The notes beneath the pieces are model-generated. The model made no database searches, was not told the DNA's origin, and saw nothing but the letters and a program-made list of their open reading frames with translations. Shown in pieces: positions 34,543 to 43,409 of a DNA stretch of 64,000 nucleotides. A program made the translations under genes and the position numbers. Position 1 is the stretch's first letter. Each line of letters begins with the position of its first letter. This DNA is from Brevibacterium antiquum (GTDB lineage Bacteria; Actinomycetota; Actinomycetes; Actinomycetales; Brevibacteriaceae), in contig NZ_JABASX010000014.1 of assembly GCF_016107655.1 (NCBI RefSeq), positions 1 to 64,000 of the forward strand. Direction: 5' to 3'.

Positions 34543-35685
34543 TTACTGATCGCCGTCAGCGGCGGCATCGGAGGCAGAATCCTCACCGTCTGGCAGTGGC
34601 GCCACATCTTCGCCCGGCTGGTCACTGGTTGAGTCGCCCCCGGTTGTGTCATCGGAGCCATCGGCCTCATCTCCGCGCACAATCTGGTCGTCCATTCCTG
34701 TGACCGCGTTGGCGTACTTCTTCAATTCCTGGCCTTCGCCGGGTCCGCCCCACGCCACGACTTTCGGTGAGCCCGACTGAGCATCGGTAATGAGCAGGTC
34801 GTAGGTCAGAACCGGCATCTGGGCAGTCTGGTCGGTGGCGCTCGTGCCTGTACTGGCCCAAGTGGGAGTGATCTCGACTCGAGCCAGCATCGTCGGGCCG
34901 GCAACTTCTTCACCGTCTTCGTTCTTCTTGAACAACGCCGAATTGGTGACTTCAGTCTCGGCGGACTCAATGCCTGAAAGTGGAAGATAGACATGCGATT
35001 CGTTCTGGTCTCCGACAATCTGGCGCAGCTCGTCACTGTTGCCTGAGACGAACGCCTTCTGCCAGGACACGATCGCGGTATTAACTGAATCGGGGACATT
35101 GCCTGAGTCCGTCATTCCAGGCCACGGGGAGTCTGGCTGGAAGTCTGTTTCGCTAGCTGGTCTCGGCATAAGGGAAGGATCGCCGATGATGTGCGGGCCG
35201 GTCGTCTTGTCGATTGCTACCTGCACGTCGACTCGGAACAGAGCATTGTCGGCACCTTCGACGCTGAAGTGGTGGCGCTCAACGGTGTACGTCGGGGGTT
35301 CGTAGCTGGACTTCTTCTTCTCTTCGTCGCTGACTTCGGGGAATGGGACATCAGTGAAACCGTCCCAGCCCAGAAACTTGCCCTGCGGAAGGGGTGAGGG
35401 CTTCTCAGCCAACCAGCTTTGAACTTCGGAGACGGCGACGGCCTTGCCCTCGGTGGTCAATGTCGGATCAATGGGCTCTGGCTGTTCGGGGATGAGCGCC
35501 AGGCTGCCGAAAGCGGCACAGGCGGCGACGATGGCGGCGACAGGTGACCACTGAGCAGCTACGCGCAGACGGCGGTATTTCTTGGACTGTTGGACAAGGT
35601 CTTCGTCTCCTCGCGGCAGGCTTGTTGCCTCCTCGGCCATGTCGAGGAACGGGTCGTGATCGTCCTGTTTCTTGAAAAGTCGCAT
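34543..35685 (-). CDS. TcpC/VirB8-like conjugation protein
   Basis: A 380-residue protein. A cytoplasmic charged start (about 45 residues) precedes one membrane helix (about residues 45-65, SPVAAIVAACAAFGSLALI) and an extracytoplasmic region with two stretches resembling NTF2/VirB8-like domains (VERHHFSVEGADNALFRVDVQVAID and VSWQKAFVSGNSDELRQIVG). The last 55 residues are an acidic, disordered tail. This architecture is that of TcpC, the VirB8-like scaffold of Gram-positive conjugation systems. It starts 3 bp after the preceding gene's stop and precedes VirB4 in the same operon. Confidence 0.75.
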   Translation of the reverse strand: MRLFKKQDDHDPFLDMAEEATSLPRGDEDLVQQSKKYRRLRVAAQWSPVAAIVAACAAFGSLALIPEQPEPIDPTLTTEGKAVAVSEVQSWLAEKPSPLPQGKFLGWDGFTDVPFPEVSDEEKKKSSYEPPTYTVERHHFSVEGADNALFRVDVQVAIDKTTGPHIIGDPSLMPRPASETDFQPDSPWPGMTDSGNVPDSVNTAIVSWQKAFVSGNSDELRQIVGDQNESHVYLPLSGIESAETEVTNSALFKKNEDGEEVAGPTMLARVEITPTWASTGTSATDQTAQMPVLTYDLLITDAQSGSPKVVAWGGPGEGQELKKYANAVTGMDDQIVRGDEADGSDDTTGGDSTSDQPGEDVAPLPDGEDSASDAAADGDQ

Positions 35686-35688
35686 TTT

Positions 35689-35988
35689 CTACAGTCCTTG
35701 CTGTCGTCGCATGTAGGTGCGCTCGGCGGCTTTGGCGACGCCGGGGTCGTGGTCAGTCATCAGGAAGTCGATGGTGCTGTCAGGTGTGTCAGCGTCGGCG
35801 GCCAGAGCGGTGCGCACGAGTCCGAAAGGGTGTTGAGTCAGGCGCTCAAGGCAGGTGTCACAGTAGGCAGCACCGTCGTCAGTCTTGCGGAAACACGGTT
35901 TCCAACATTTGCGGCATTCGCCGGGCAAGTGGTGGGCGTGTTGATCCGGTACGACTTCGAACGGTCGCCAGCTGTGACACCTGGACAT
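35689..35988 (-). CDS. Small CxxC zinc-finger-like protein
   Basis: 99 residues. The N-terminal half has ECRKCWKPCF and YCDTCLERL, two CxxC pairs about 16 residues apart, suggesting a zinc ribbon. The C-terminal half (FGLVRTALAADADTPDSTIDFLMTDHDPGVAKAAERT) resembles one short helical repeat of the kind that starts with a pair of helices, each about 18 residues long. It starts 6 nt after the stop of the preceding gene, inside the VirB4 operon. Function unknown; a nucleic-acid or protein adaptor is possible. Confidence 0.65.
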   Translation of the reverse strand: MSRCHSWRPFEVVPDQHAHHLPGECRKCWKPCFRKTDDGAAYCDTCLERLTQHPFGLVRTALAADADTPDSTIDFLMTDHDPGVAKAAERTYMRRQQGL

Positions 35989-35994
35989 CAGCTC

Positions 35995-36627
35995 TTACGC
36001 CTTCTTCATGAGATCTGCGACGGCGGCGAGAGTGAGCATGTCCTCGTCGGAGACCTCCTTGGAGATGATCTTTGAGATCTGGATGGCAGCAGGAGCGATG
36101 CCGGCAGGCAGGGCCCCTTCGGCCTTGCCCAGATCACCGAGTAGCGACCACAGAGCTTTGAGACGGTCTTTACCCAGGGCGGTGGCGTTGGCCGACATTT
36201 CAATAGCGTCGGCTTCCATCAGGTCTTCGAGGTCAGACATCGGCTGATTGGTCTTTCGAGCGTCGCCGGTCAGAATTGTGACGACGAGACCTTCAACATC
36301 TGCTTCTTCTTTGCCCAGCAATGATGCGGCGACGTGGAGAACGTCGCCCTCAGCGCCCTGGACTTCCACCATCTTGCGCACGGTGCGTCGGATGAGGGTC
36401 TTGTCTCGGCCCTTCGACTGTGCCTGTGTCTTGGCTTTGTTCTTGGCTGAGTCCTCGTCCTCGGCTGTCTCGTTGAGGTCGAGGCTGTCATCGTCGGCTG
36501 TCTGCTCTGGTTCTGTGGCTTCAGCTTCGTCGACGGCCTCCTCGTTTTCAGTCGTTTCGATCTCAGCGTTCTCGACGCTGTCGTCAGTGCTGGTGGCCTC
36601 GTCTGCCATCCACGCGGTGTCGGTCAC
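35995..36627 (-). CDS. Acidic-N-terminus protein of unknown function
   Basis: A 210-residue protein. The first 80 residues are Glu/Asp/Thr-rich and probably disordered; the rest is helical (TLIRRTVRKMVEV, VLHVAASLLGKEEADVEG, ALKALWSLLGDLGKAEG) and ends with KK near the C-terminus. It starts at GTG 36627, with GAGGAG 7 nt upstream. It is the first gene of the VirB4 operon, about 45 nt from promoter copy 4. No family recognised. Confidence 0.7.
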   Translation of the reverse strand: MTDTAWMADEATSTDDSVENAEIETTENEEAVDEAEATEPEQTADDDSLDLNETAEDEDSAKNKAKTQAQSKGRDKTLIRRTVRKMVEVQGAEGDVLHVAASLLGKEEADVEGLVVTILTGDARKTNQPMSDLEDLMEADAIEMSANATALGKDRLKALWSLLGDLGKAEGALPAGIAPAAIQISKIISKEVSDEDMLTLAAVADLMKKA

Positions 36628-36672
36628 TGCCGTCTCCTCTTCGTTGTTGGGCGCTCAATGCGCTGCTACTTG

Positions 36673-36701
36673 TATCTATGCGCAAAGACCGCCGATGAGT
36701 C
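36673..36701 (-). promoter_or_regulatory. Module promoter element copy 4
   Basis: Minus strand: GACTCA, then GCATAGATA 20 nt after the first G. The -35-like half lies in the loop and right arm of the terminator hairpin at 36684-36727, so the two elements share bases. It drives the VirB4 operon. Confidence 0.75.
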
Positions 36702-36727
36702 GCAAGGTGGGCCCATCGGCGGTCTTT
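36684..36727 (-). terminator. Terminator-like hairpin overlapping a promoter
   Basis: A perfect 14-bp inverted repeat (AAAGACCGCCGATG with CATCGGCGGTCTTT) and a 16-nt loop, 17 bp after the stop of the gene at 36744. On the minus strand it reads as a stem followed by CTTTGCGCATAGA. Transcription into the hairpin would end just as the next promoter begins. Confidence 0.8.
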
Positions 36728-36743
36728 GATCGAACATGGCGGT

Positions 36744-37259
36744 CTATTCGTCGAATTCGCGTGCCTCGCCGAGGTCCTTGATATCGACAAGAATTCGGAA
36801 GTCTCGGCCTGAGCCGTCGGTGGCAGATTCCATGTACTTGAACACGAGCACCCGGCGACCGATGAGCGATCGGGCCTTCGACGCCATGGGGCGTCCGCCG
36901 TCATCGAATCGGTCAGTGCGCACGGTCTCCTTGCCTTCAGGGTTCTTCTTCGACGGTTTCGTCTCCAAGGTCACAAGAGCTCGGTTGGACGACTTCTCCT
37001 TCTTTACCTCGACGACATTGGCCACATACTTCACTGCCTCGGACAGGCGTCCCACAGCTTTGACGACCGGTGACTGGTCATCGTTGATCAGCGAATAGAT
37101 GAGACGGGCGTTCTCGCTGACGCGACCGACCCAGTTCTCTTCGGTCTCTTCGACGAGTGTGACCTCATCTCCGTCTTCAACCTCGTCGACCTTTCGGGGG
37201 CCGGTGGCATTGATTGCGGCAATGACGAGGGGCTGGATATCTGCGGTAGCTTCACTCAT
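36744..37259 (-). CDS. Unknown protein, possibly beta-rich nucleic-acid binder
   Basis: 171 residues, ATG 37259, with AAGGA 8 nt upstream. The sequence has alternating beta-type segments (DGDEVTLVEETEENWVGRV, ANVVEVKKEKSSNRALVTLET) and ends with RSLIGRRVLVFKYM and FRILVDIKDLG, which together could form a small OB-like barrel, but no family was recognised. It is cotranscribed with the RecB/Cas4-like nuclease gene 50 bp upstream. A partner or ssDNA-binding role for that nuclease is a guess. Confidence 0.65.
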   Translation of the reverse strand: MSEATADIQPLVIAAINATGPRKVDEVEDGDEVTLVEETEENWVGRVSENARLIYSLINDDQSPVVKAVGRLSEAVKYVANVVEVKKEKSSNRALVTLETKPSKKNPEGKETVRTDRFDDGGRPMASKARSLIGRRVLVFKYMESATDGSGRDFRILVDIKDLGEAREFDE

Positions 37260-37309
37260 GATTTGGTCCTTCGTGTGTCGTGGTTATCTGATCTGTCCGG
37301 GTCAGACAT

Positions 37310-39031
37310 TCAGTCATCGAACATGGCCGATTCATCAAAGGCCTCGTCGTCGATGTCGTCGAAAGGCACATCGGTGTCGATCGCCTCGTCTTCTTCGTCT
37401 GTCTTGTCTGCACCCCTGTCCTCATTCTTGGCCGCGTCTTCTGCCTCTTCGTCGACCTCTTCTGAGTCATCTGTGTCAGCTTCGGCAGCAGCTTCTGTTG
37501 CAGGCTCGGCACTCTCGCCGTTGTCGGAGGTGAACAGCACCCACCCGCCAGGCTTGATCGCGTCGTCATAGATGGCTTCGGTGGTAGCGATGATGCCGAT
37601 GCTGGCATTGACCACACGGTTCTCCCATGTCTGCCAATCAGCGGAGCTGACACCGAACGGGATGGGCATCTCGTGATCGAGGAGTCGCCACATTGTTAGA
37701 CGCACCAGGCTGTTGACACCCGAGCCCCAGTCGGCAGAGTCGCCACCAGCAAGCCCGGATTCAATCCTCGAGATAAGGCTGGTCAAGGTCGATGACAGTG
37801 CGCGAATGTGCTTCTTGTTCACTGCATATCCGGCTGCGTTAAGATGCTTGATCGAGTTGGTGACAACTCCGGCGATGCCACCGGCAGCCCACGAATTGGG
37901 ATTCAGGCGCCCCTTGACTTCGGGTTCCCACGGTTTGTCTTCTGGCCAGCGTGTCATTGTGCTCTCTCCTGTCTCGTGAATGTCTTCACCTACAACAGAG
38001 TCCGCCTCAGCAGCTGGCTCACTTACACTCTCTTCAGCCTCGGATTCGTCGGTTTCTGCGGGTGCTTCGTCCGCCTTCGGATAGACGGCGACGGCATCGG
38101 GCTCGACCTGCGGTACGCCGACTGCACCGCCTTCGGCCACCTTCGACTCCGGACAAATGCGAGCAAGAGGGCAGTAGGCGCACAACCCCGAAGGCGTGGT
38201 CTCAAACGTTGCATCGTCGGAGCATTCGCCCAGTTCCTCCCAGGTATCGACGAACAATCGCTCAGTCTTCTTCAACTTCGGCGAACTCATTGCCACACGC
38301 TGAGCCTTGGAATGCTTGGTATAGAGGACGAGAGCATTCTCGATCTCCCGGTCAAGTAGTTTCGCGCCAGCTAAGGCATAGATACGCAGCTGGTCGCCAT
38401 GAGGGTCGCCGAACATTGACGACGCCTTCTTCTGCTTGCCGGTCTTGTAGTCATTGACAACGAGCTTGCCGTCGACCTCATCAACACGGTCGATGAAACC
38501 CACGACCGGGACGCCGCTGAGTTCGATGCCGCTGAGCTTGGCCTCGGTGGAGTAGACGTTGACGGCCTCTGGATCTTCAATATTGAAGATCCCTCGATAC
38601 GCTGTGTGAACCTCACCTTGGATGGTGGCCCGGACTGCCGCACGCTCTGCCTCAATAGCTTTGTCATAGTCGAATCCGTCGAGACTGATTGATGACAGAT
38701 CGATTCCCCCGACGTGTGTGGCCGCGAGTTCGGCAGCTTTGAACATCGTGCGCTCATTGCCGGGAAGACCATAGAGATCTTCGAGGACTGAGTGCGCGGT
38801 AGTTCCGATTGCCGAGGCAGTCATGGCTGACTCGTCACGGGGCACGATCTTTTCGATGGCGAAGCGTGCCTGGCACCCGTTGCCGGCCAGAGCGTTCATC
38901 GTTGATGGAGACATAGCCTTGCGTCGTACTTTGTCTTCGACGAGTTCCTTGTCGATTTCCAGTCGGTCGCCGACGAATGCCATGCGCCCTTTCGGGACAG
39001 TCGCTATTTGGTCGTTCTGTTGATTGCTCAC
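37310..39031 (-). CDS. RecB/Cas4/AddB-like PD-(D/E)XK nuclease with predicted iron-sulfur cluster
   Basis: A 573-residue protein. The start is GTG 39031 (VSNQQNDQIATVPKG), 4 nt after the -10-like part of a module promoter. Nuclease motifs: an early Cys in LAGNGCQARFAIEKI, helix GTTAHSVLEDLY, then VVGFIDRVDEVDGKLVVNDYKTGK with the Asp and DYK catalytic set, the QLRIYALAGAKLL motif, and a Cys triad CAYCPLARIC (Cx2Cx5C). One Cys before and three after the nuclease domain is the 4Fe-4S pattern of AddB and Cas4. Residues about 370-520 are an unrelated helical domain and the last 60 are acidic. It probably processes DNA ends during element replication or transfer, or counters host nucleases. Confidence 0.82.
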   Translation of the reverse strand: MSNQQNDQIATVPKGRMAFVGDRLEIDKELVEDKVRRKAMSPSTMNALAGNGCQARFAIEKIVPRDESAMTASAIGTTAHSVLEDLYGLPGNERTMFKAAELAATHVGGIDLSSISLDGFDYDKAIEAERAAVRATIQGEVHTAYRGIFNIEDPEAVNVYSTEAKLSGIELSGVPVVGFIDRVDEVDGKLVVNDYKTGKQKKASSMFGDPHGDQLRIYALAGAKLLDREIENALVLYTKHSKAQRVAMSSPKLKKTERLFVDTWEELGECSDDATFETTPSGLCAYCPLARICPESKVAEGGAVGVPQVEPDAVAVYPKADEAPAETDESEAEESVSEPAAEADSVVGEDIHETGESTMTRWPEDKPWEPEVKGRLNPNSWAAGGIAGVVTNSIKHLNAAGYAVNKKHIRALSSTLTSLISRIESGLAGGDSADWGSGVNSLVRLTMWRLLDHEMPIPFGVSSADWQTWENRVVNASIGIIATTEAIYDDAIKPGGWVLFTSDNGESAEPATEAAAEADTDDSEEVDEEAEDAAKNEDRGADKTDEEDEAIDTDVPFDDIDDEAFDESAMFDD

Positions 39032-39035
39032 ACTT

Positions 39036-39064
39036 TGTATATGCCCCAACCCACCCGATGTGTC
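39036..39064 (-). promoter_or_regulatory. Module promoter element copy 5
   Basis: Minus strand: GACACA, then GCATATACA 20 nt after the first G. TATACA is separated from the GTG start (39031) by 4 nt, so transcription should begin at or next to the start codon. Confidence 0.75.
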
Positions 39065-39076
39065 GGAGCATCAAGT

Positions 39077-39094
39077 TGGGGCCAGACTGCCCCA
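39077..39094 (-). terminator. Hairpin after the primase-helicase gene
   Basis: A 6-bp GC-rich stem (TGGGGC / GCCCCA) with a 6-nt loop, about 45 bp after the primase-helicase stop and just upstream of promoter copy 5. Confidence 0.5.
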
Positions 39095-39139
39095 TTTACA
39101 GTGACAATCTGACCCCGTTGAGCCGCTGAAGAACCCAAG

Positions 39140-42100
39140 TCAGTCCAGGGAGTTCAGCGTTTCCAGCGGTATCGGCACAGTGGAGAAGCGCCGACCGTTC
39201 ATCATGACTTGGACAGACCAGCGCTTTGTTCCTGACTCGGTAGCCAGCCGCTTGGGAATGCCTGAGGATCCCTCGATGGCCAACCCGTCATCCCACGTCG
39301 ATTGCCAAGCGGTTCTGGTCCCTGACCCTGGCGGCACGAGCTCTGGTGATTCCTTTTGGGCGAGCTTGAACGCCGTCGCGGGATCGAGCAACAGGACAGC
39401 AGTGTCTTCGCCCTTCGGACCTCGGTACAGTACGCCGATCTCTTTGCCGACCGGACGCGCGCCTTGCCCCTCCACGAAAGCCCAGCCCAGCGAAGAATTG
39501 ATTGCCTTCGCCTCACCATCGTCAGCGTTGTCGGACACAAGCATGGGCGGCATCTGAGGATCGCTGGCATTGGCGATGTGGGCGGATTTGGTATTCAGCA
39601 GACGCTTGACTGCTCTGAGGAGGGCATGGCCAGGGCCGCCCGTGCGCGACTCTGCAAAGCTCTCGACAACCAGCGACGTGACCTTCTCCCCCAGCGAGCC
39701 CTCAGTGTGGATAGCCAGCCGGTCGATGTACCTCTGATCGACGCCATAAGCTATGGCCATTTCGCGCAGCGGTTCGACGATGAGCATGAGATCAGAAAGC
39801 AGTTTCGCTTGGCGCTCGAACTCTGAATCGTCGAAACCGTGTTGGGATTTCACGACGTACTTGAGGTCGCCGGTAAGCATGTCGAACTGGTCCTCGATGA
39901 CCTGCTTCAGCGGTGCCCGCTTGTCAGCATCGTCGAGGTGGCGCTTATTGGCAATGAAGTCGATGAGCGCGGCCGTCACCATCGGCGCCTCGCCCGTGCC
40001 ACGCAGTGCCCGCATCTTCTCCATGGCAGCCGTGTTGAGCGAATTCTGCGACATCCTCACAGAGATGATGCGCGAGACAACCGAGTGGATATCGATGTCA
40101 TTCTCCGCAGTGGCGATGAGCATCGCCTGAGGGCGTTTCACATCCTGCTGGGCGCCAGTGCCGGAGGAACGGCGCTTACCCGTGTTGTTGTGAATAGCAC
40201 GCAGCAGCGCCTCAATTCCTTCGCGTTCCTTCTCTGCCTTGCGCGGATCTGAGGACGGGGCCAAGTCGTCAACAACCCAGATGGGTGCCAGCGACACGGC
40301 GTTCTCCGTTGCGGCTTTCGTATCGGAGGCAGAGCCCGGCAGAGTGTCTTCCGTCCAGTTCTTGCCCTTGTCCCAGAAGCTCATTGCTGTTGCCGCAGTC
40401 CAAGAGTTGTGTGTGAGGACGAAATTGTCAGCGGCGAATTGCCCGTCGAAGCGGTCGACAGTGATGCACTGGCAAACCTCCTTGCCCGCTGGGACCACCG
40501 CGGTGACGTGAACTCGCTCACTGCTGGGGCGGTAGAGGATAGTCCCATCAGCTGCCGCCATCGGTGACCAGCCCACTGAACGCATGAGCGTGACGATGTC
40601 GGCCCGCAGACCACGGTCGCTGACCTTGATTGCTTCATCCTCAGCACTGGGCAGCTTCAAATCAGGCAGGCCGGCAATGCGTAGTGAGCAGGCGACGAAG
40701 CCACGCAGGAACGCCAGCCGGTCATGGATGGGTCCGTAGACGAGTTCATCAGCAAGAGTCTCACCTGTTGTCGCTTTGCCGGCCACCGACTCCGCCGTAC
40801 GGACTCCGGCAGTGAACCACGAGGAGTTCGCCGACCACGCTTTGACATCGGGTGTGATTGCCGCCAACGTCATTCCAGGCTGGAGCTCGGCTGTCGTGAC
40901 CGATTGGGTGACGACTTCGCCATCGTTGATCAGCGCTTCGGCATAGGCGCTCAGCGCCTCCCCAATTGGGTAGATCGTGTCGATACGAGACCCCGTTGCC
41001 CTGATCGTCGTCTCTCCCAGGTCTGCCTCAGCCTCAGGGCAGACGGTCACCAGGTCATCGCGTGTAATCGTCTCAGAGGCAAATGCGATCGGCGAGACCG
41101 CCACACGATCGAGGACAGACTGGATTTCAGCTGTTCGGTATCCGGGTCCGAAGTCGGCTGACTCATCGTCACTGACCAGTGGCATAGATGGAATGCGTGC
41201 CTGGCTGATGACGTCGGCGACGAGAGCATCGGGCAACTGATACCGCTCTGCGATGTCGGAAATCCTGCCTGCCTGGCCTGAGGACAATGCCTCAGCTTTA
41301 GTGGCGAGCTCGAATGCCTCGGACCCAATCTCGGCCGTCTTTGGTGTCCGGGCTTGGCCGGGAGCAATAGTGAAGAAGACGTGGCGATCGGAGGCTCGGA
41401 GCGTACGACCATCAGAGAGATAGATATCGAAGACATCAGCTGTGTGGCGAGCAGATTTTGATCGGATTCCCGTCGCCTGGCCATTAGACCCGAAGACCGT
41501 GTCACCGGGGGCGAGATCCGCGACCCGAGCCAGACCAGTCTTCGACGTCGAGTGAGGGACTGGAATGTAGCTGTCGACTGGCAACGCCTTGCCTGACCGC
41601 GCAGCACCCACGAGGTACAGCGGCACGTGAGGACGCTTGGGCATACACGGGCGCAGAGCTGATGCAAGCATGAGTGCACCGATGCGGCTGTCCTTCCACG
41701 GTGTATTGACGAGGAAGAGTTCCAAGACCTTTTCCATGCTGTCGCGGACGTAGTCTCTGTATTCTTCATCGGTGAGGTTGGGGTCTCGCAGTCGCACTCC
41801 CAGGGCTGAAACATTGGGAAGCTCATCTTCAGTCACACCTGGCAGGGCCCCGGACTCCACATTGTCAGGTTCGATGACCTGATCACCGATGACGAAGGTC
41901 GGCCAGTTTGGGGTCGCTGAAGGCACCCAACCCATGCGCGACCAGCGCTCGTAATGCTGAACCTCATCACGCCGGGCCGCTTTCATCTCCCGCAGCCACT
42001 TCTCGCCTTCTTTTCGCGGTGGCCACTCGGCCAAGGTGAGGATGTCTGAGGGCACGGAGGCACCCTGCCTCCCCCAGTCTTGTGGCAGTGACTCGAGGAT

Positions 42101-43405
42101 CGACATCGGGGCAGTCATCTGGGCGTGATTATGCCCAGCGGTGGACTCATTCGCGTCGAGCTCACCTGATTCTGTTCCGTCGAGGTATCCGAGTTCGACG
42201 ACTACCTCACGACGGTCAGCCTCAACATTGGACGCCCCGGCGATCGACCACGAGTCCTCTTCGTCCACGGTCGGCTGTCGGTAGACCGAGGTGCGCATGA
42301 GTCGAGCCCCAATGCCGACAAGATTGACCCACCGGGCAGGAGACATCTCATCAGCGGGATAGCACTTCTGCAATGCTGTCGTTGACTCGTTCATGCGGTG
42401 CTGGCCGACGAAAGCGTCGATCTCCTTCTGCGGCGCGTCTGGAACCGTGTCGGTGAGCATGGCGGGCAGATCATCGAAGGTGCCGTGTTCGGCGAAGAAA
42501 TCATCCAGGCCAACCTTGTCCTCATCATTGGCAACTGGCACCGAAGCGAGGTCAACGAGTAGGACCTTGTCATCGGGCATCCGACGGGAGCGTTTGAGGA
42601 AGTCCATGAGCTTGGTCGTTTGTTCCCACACGTCACGGTTGACAGCCAAGTCGCCATCGAAGGCCAACCATGCTGTTGAGTCTTTGAGCCGTAGGATCGC
42701 CCACTCAGGGTTCGACTTCCAGTTGTAGACACCAGCGATTGAGACGATAAGGAGCCGGTCGTCGGCGGGTACTGTCTCCAGCATGTCGTGGATAGCTTGG
42801 TCCGGATTGGCCGAATTGCCGGCCACGCGCAGGTCGTCAGCACTGAAGCCATTCGATCTCAGGAAAGCACTGAGAGTGGAGTCGCCCTTGATGATGCCTT
42901 CGGTGAAGAGCACATTGGCAGGATTCTTTAGATACGAGTTCGGGGTCGACGGATGAACATCGAGGACGGTCTGCGTGCCCGAGTCGAAGACGTATTTGAG
43001 TCGCTTGCCCTGATCATTCTTCTTGGGGTTTGACGGACGGTACTGGTGGGCGATGCCGCTGGGCCGGTGCGAGGGGTCGAATGCTCGGCGTTCGGCAACA
43101 GAATCGAGCGCGAAGTTGGGCAAGTAGAGCAGATCTGAGTTGTTCGCGTGCCCACGCACGGCATTCTTCGCCTTCGAAGTGCCGCTGCCATAGGTCGAGG
43201 TGAGGAAGTCATTGAAATCATTCGACGCCGAGACCATTGACTTGTAGCCACGAGCAGCAGCGACAAGTGGGGCAACCCGAGACTTGTGCAGCTTTGCCGT
43301 TGCGGGAAAGAGCGGGTCACCAATGGCGGTGTATTCCGATATATCCCACGACTCAAGAGGCTGGTGGTATTTGACGGTCGATGGCTGAGAAGTATTGGCA
43401 CGCAT
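39140..43405 (-). CDS. Primase-helicase (DUF3854-like Toprim plus P-loop ATPase) precursor with an intein
   Basis: A 1421-residue precursor, 1027 after intein removal. The N-terminal region has a DUF3854/Toprim-like core (VLFTEGIIKGDSTLSAF, LLIVSIAGVYNWK, STAWLAFDGDLAVN; residues 165-255). A middle domain follows, then a helicase-type ATPase. The joined Walker A is LVGAARSGK+SWTAATA, Walker B IWVVDDLAP, with an RIISVRM arginine segment downstream. This order matches plasmid and phage primase-helicases. The ATG at 43405 lies 4 nt behind the -10-like box of copy 6, so the mRNA is probably leaderless, although GATGAGG could act as a ribosome-binding site. It likely initiates replication of the element or primes transferred strands. 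ATPase activity requires splicing because the intein splits the P-loop. Confidence 0.8.
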   Translation of the reverse strand: MRANTSQPSTVKYHQPLESWDISEYTAIGDPLFPATAKLHKSRVAPLVAAARGYKSMVSASNDFNDFLTSTYGSGTSKAKNAVRGHANNSDLLYLPNFALDSVAERRAFDPSHRPSGIAHQYRPSNPKKNDQGKRLKYVFDSGTQTVLDVHPSTPNSYLKNPANVLFTEGIIKGDSTLSAFLRSNGFSADDLRVAGNSANPDQAIHDMLETVPADDRLLIVSIAGVYNWKSNPEWAILRLKDSTAWLAFDGDLAVNRDVWEQTTKLMDFLKRSRRMPDDKVLLVDLASVPVANDEDKVGLDDFFAEHGTFDDLPAMLTDTVPDAPQKEIDAFVGQHRMNESTTALQKCYPADEMSPARWVNLVGIGARLMRTSVYRQPTVDEEDSWSIAGASNVEADRREVVVELGYLDGTESGELDANESTAGHNHAQMTAPMSILESLPQDWGRQGASVPSDILTLAEWPPRKEGEKWLREMKAARRDEVQHYERWSRMGWVPSATPNWPTFVIGDQVIEPDNVESGALPGVTEDELPNVSALGVRLRDPNLTDEEYRDYVRDSMEKVLELFLVNTPWKDSRIGALMLASALRPCMPKRPHVPLYLVGAARSGKALPVDSYIPVPHSTSKTGLARVADLAPGDTVFGSNGQATGIRSKSARHTADVFDIYLSDGRTLRASDRHVFFTIAPGQARTPKTAEIGSEAFELATKAEALSSGQAGRISDIAERYQLPDALVADVISQARIPSMPLVSDDESADFGPGYRTAEIQSVLDRVAVSPIAFASETITRDDLVTVCPEAEADLGETTIRATGSRIDTIYPIGEALSAYAEALINDGEVVTQSVTTAELQPGMTLAAITPDVKAWSANSSWFTAGVRTAESVAGKATTGETLADELVYGPIHDRLAFLRGFVACSLRIAGLPDLKLPSAEDEAIKVSDRGLRADIVTLMRSVGWSPMAAADGTILYRPSSERVHVTAVVPAGKEVCQCITVDRFDGQFAADNFVLTHNSWTAATAMSFWDKGKNWTEDTLPGSASDTKAATENAVSLAPIWVVDDLAPSSDPRKAEKEREGIEALLRAIHNNTGKRRSSGTGAQQDVKRPQAMLIATAENDIDIHSVVSRIISVRMSQNSLNTAAMEKMRALRGTGEAPMVTAALIDFIANKRHLDDADKRAPLKQVIEDQFDMLTGDLKYVVKSQHGFDDSEFERQAKLLSDLMLIVEPLREMAIAYGVDQRYIDRLAIHTEGSLGEKVTSLVVESFAESRTGGPGHALLRAVKRLLNTKSAHIANASDPQMPPMLVSDNADDGEAKAINSSLGWAFVEGQGARPVGKEIGVLYRGPKGEDTAVLLLDPATAFKLAQKESPELVPPGSGTRTAWQSTWDDGLAIEGSSGIPKRLATESGTKRWSVQVMMNGRRFSTVPIPLETLNSLD
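40406..41587 (-). other. Intein 3, in the primase-helicase P-loop
   Basis: Precursor residues 607-1000 (394 aa), between K of GAARSGK and +1 Ser. It starts ALPVDSYIPVPHSTSK, lacking a nucleophile at position 1. Block B is SDRHVFFT; block F is VCQCITVDRFDGQF; it ends FVLTHN. The insert between the blocks keeps the frame of a LAGLIDADG domain, but the second motif is AFLRGFVACSLR, with both acidic positions lost. This is a class 3-like intein with a dead endonuclease. Confidence 0.86.
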
Positions 43406-43409
43406 ACCT

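Noticed and set aside
41047-41826. 259-residue frame opposite or out of frame with the primase-helicase
   Set aside because: It lies inside the intein-bearing gene in another frame, and its translation is Ser/Arg-rich noise.
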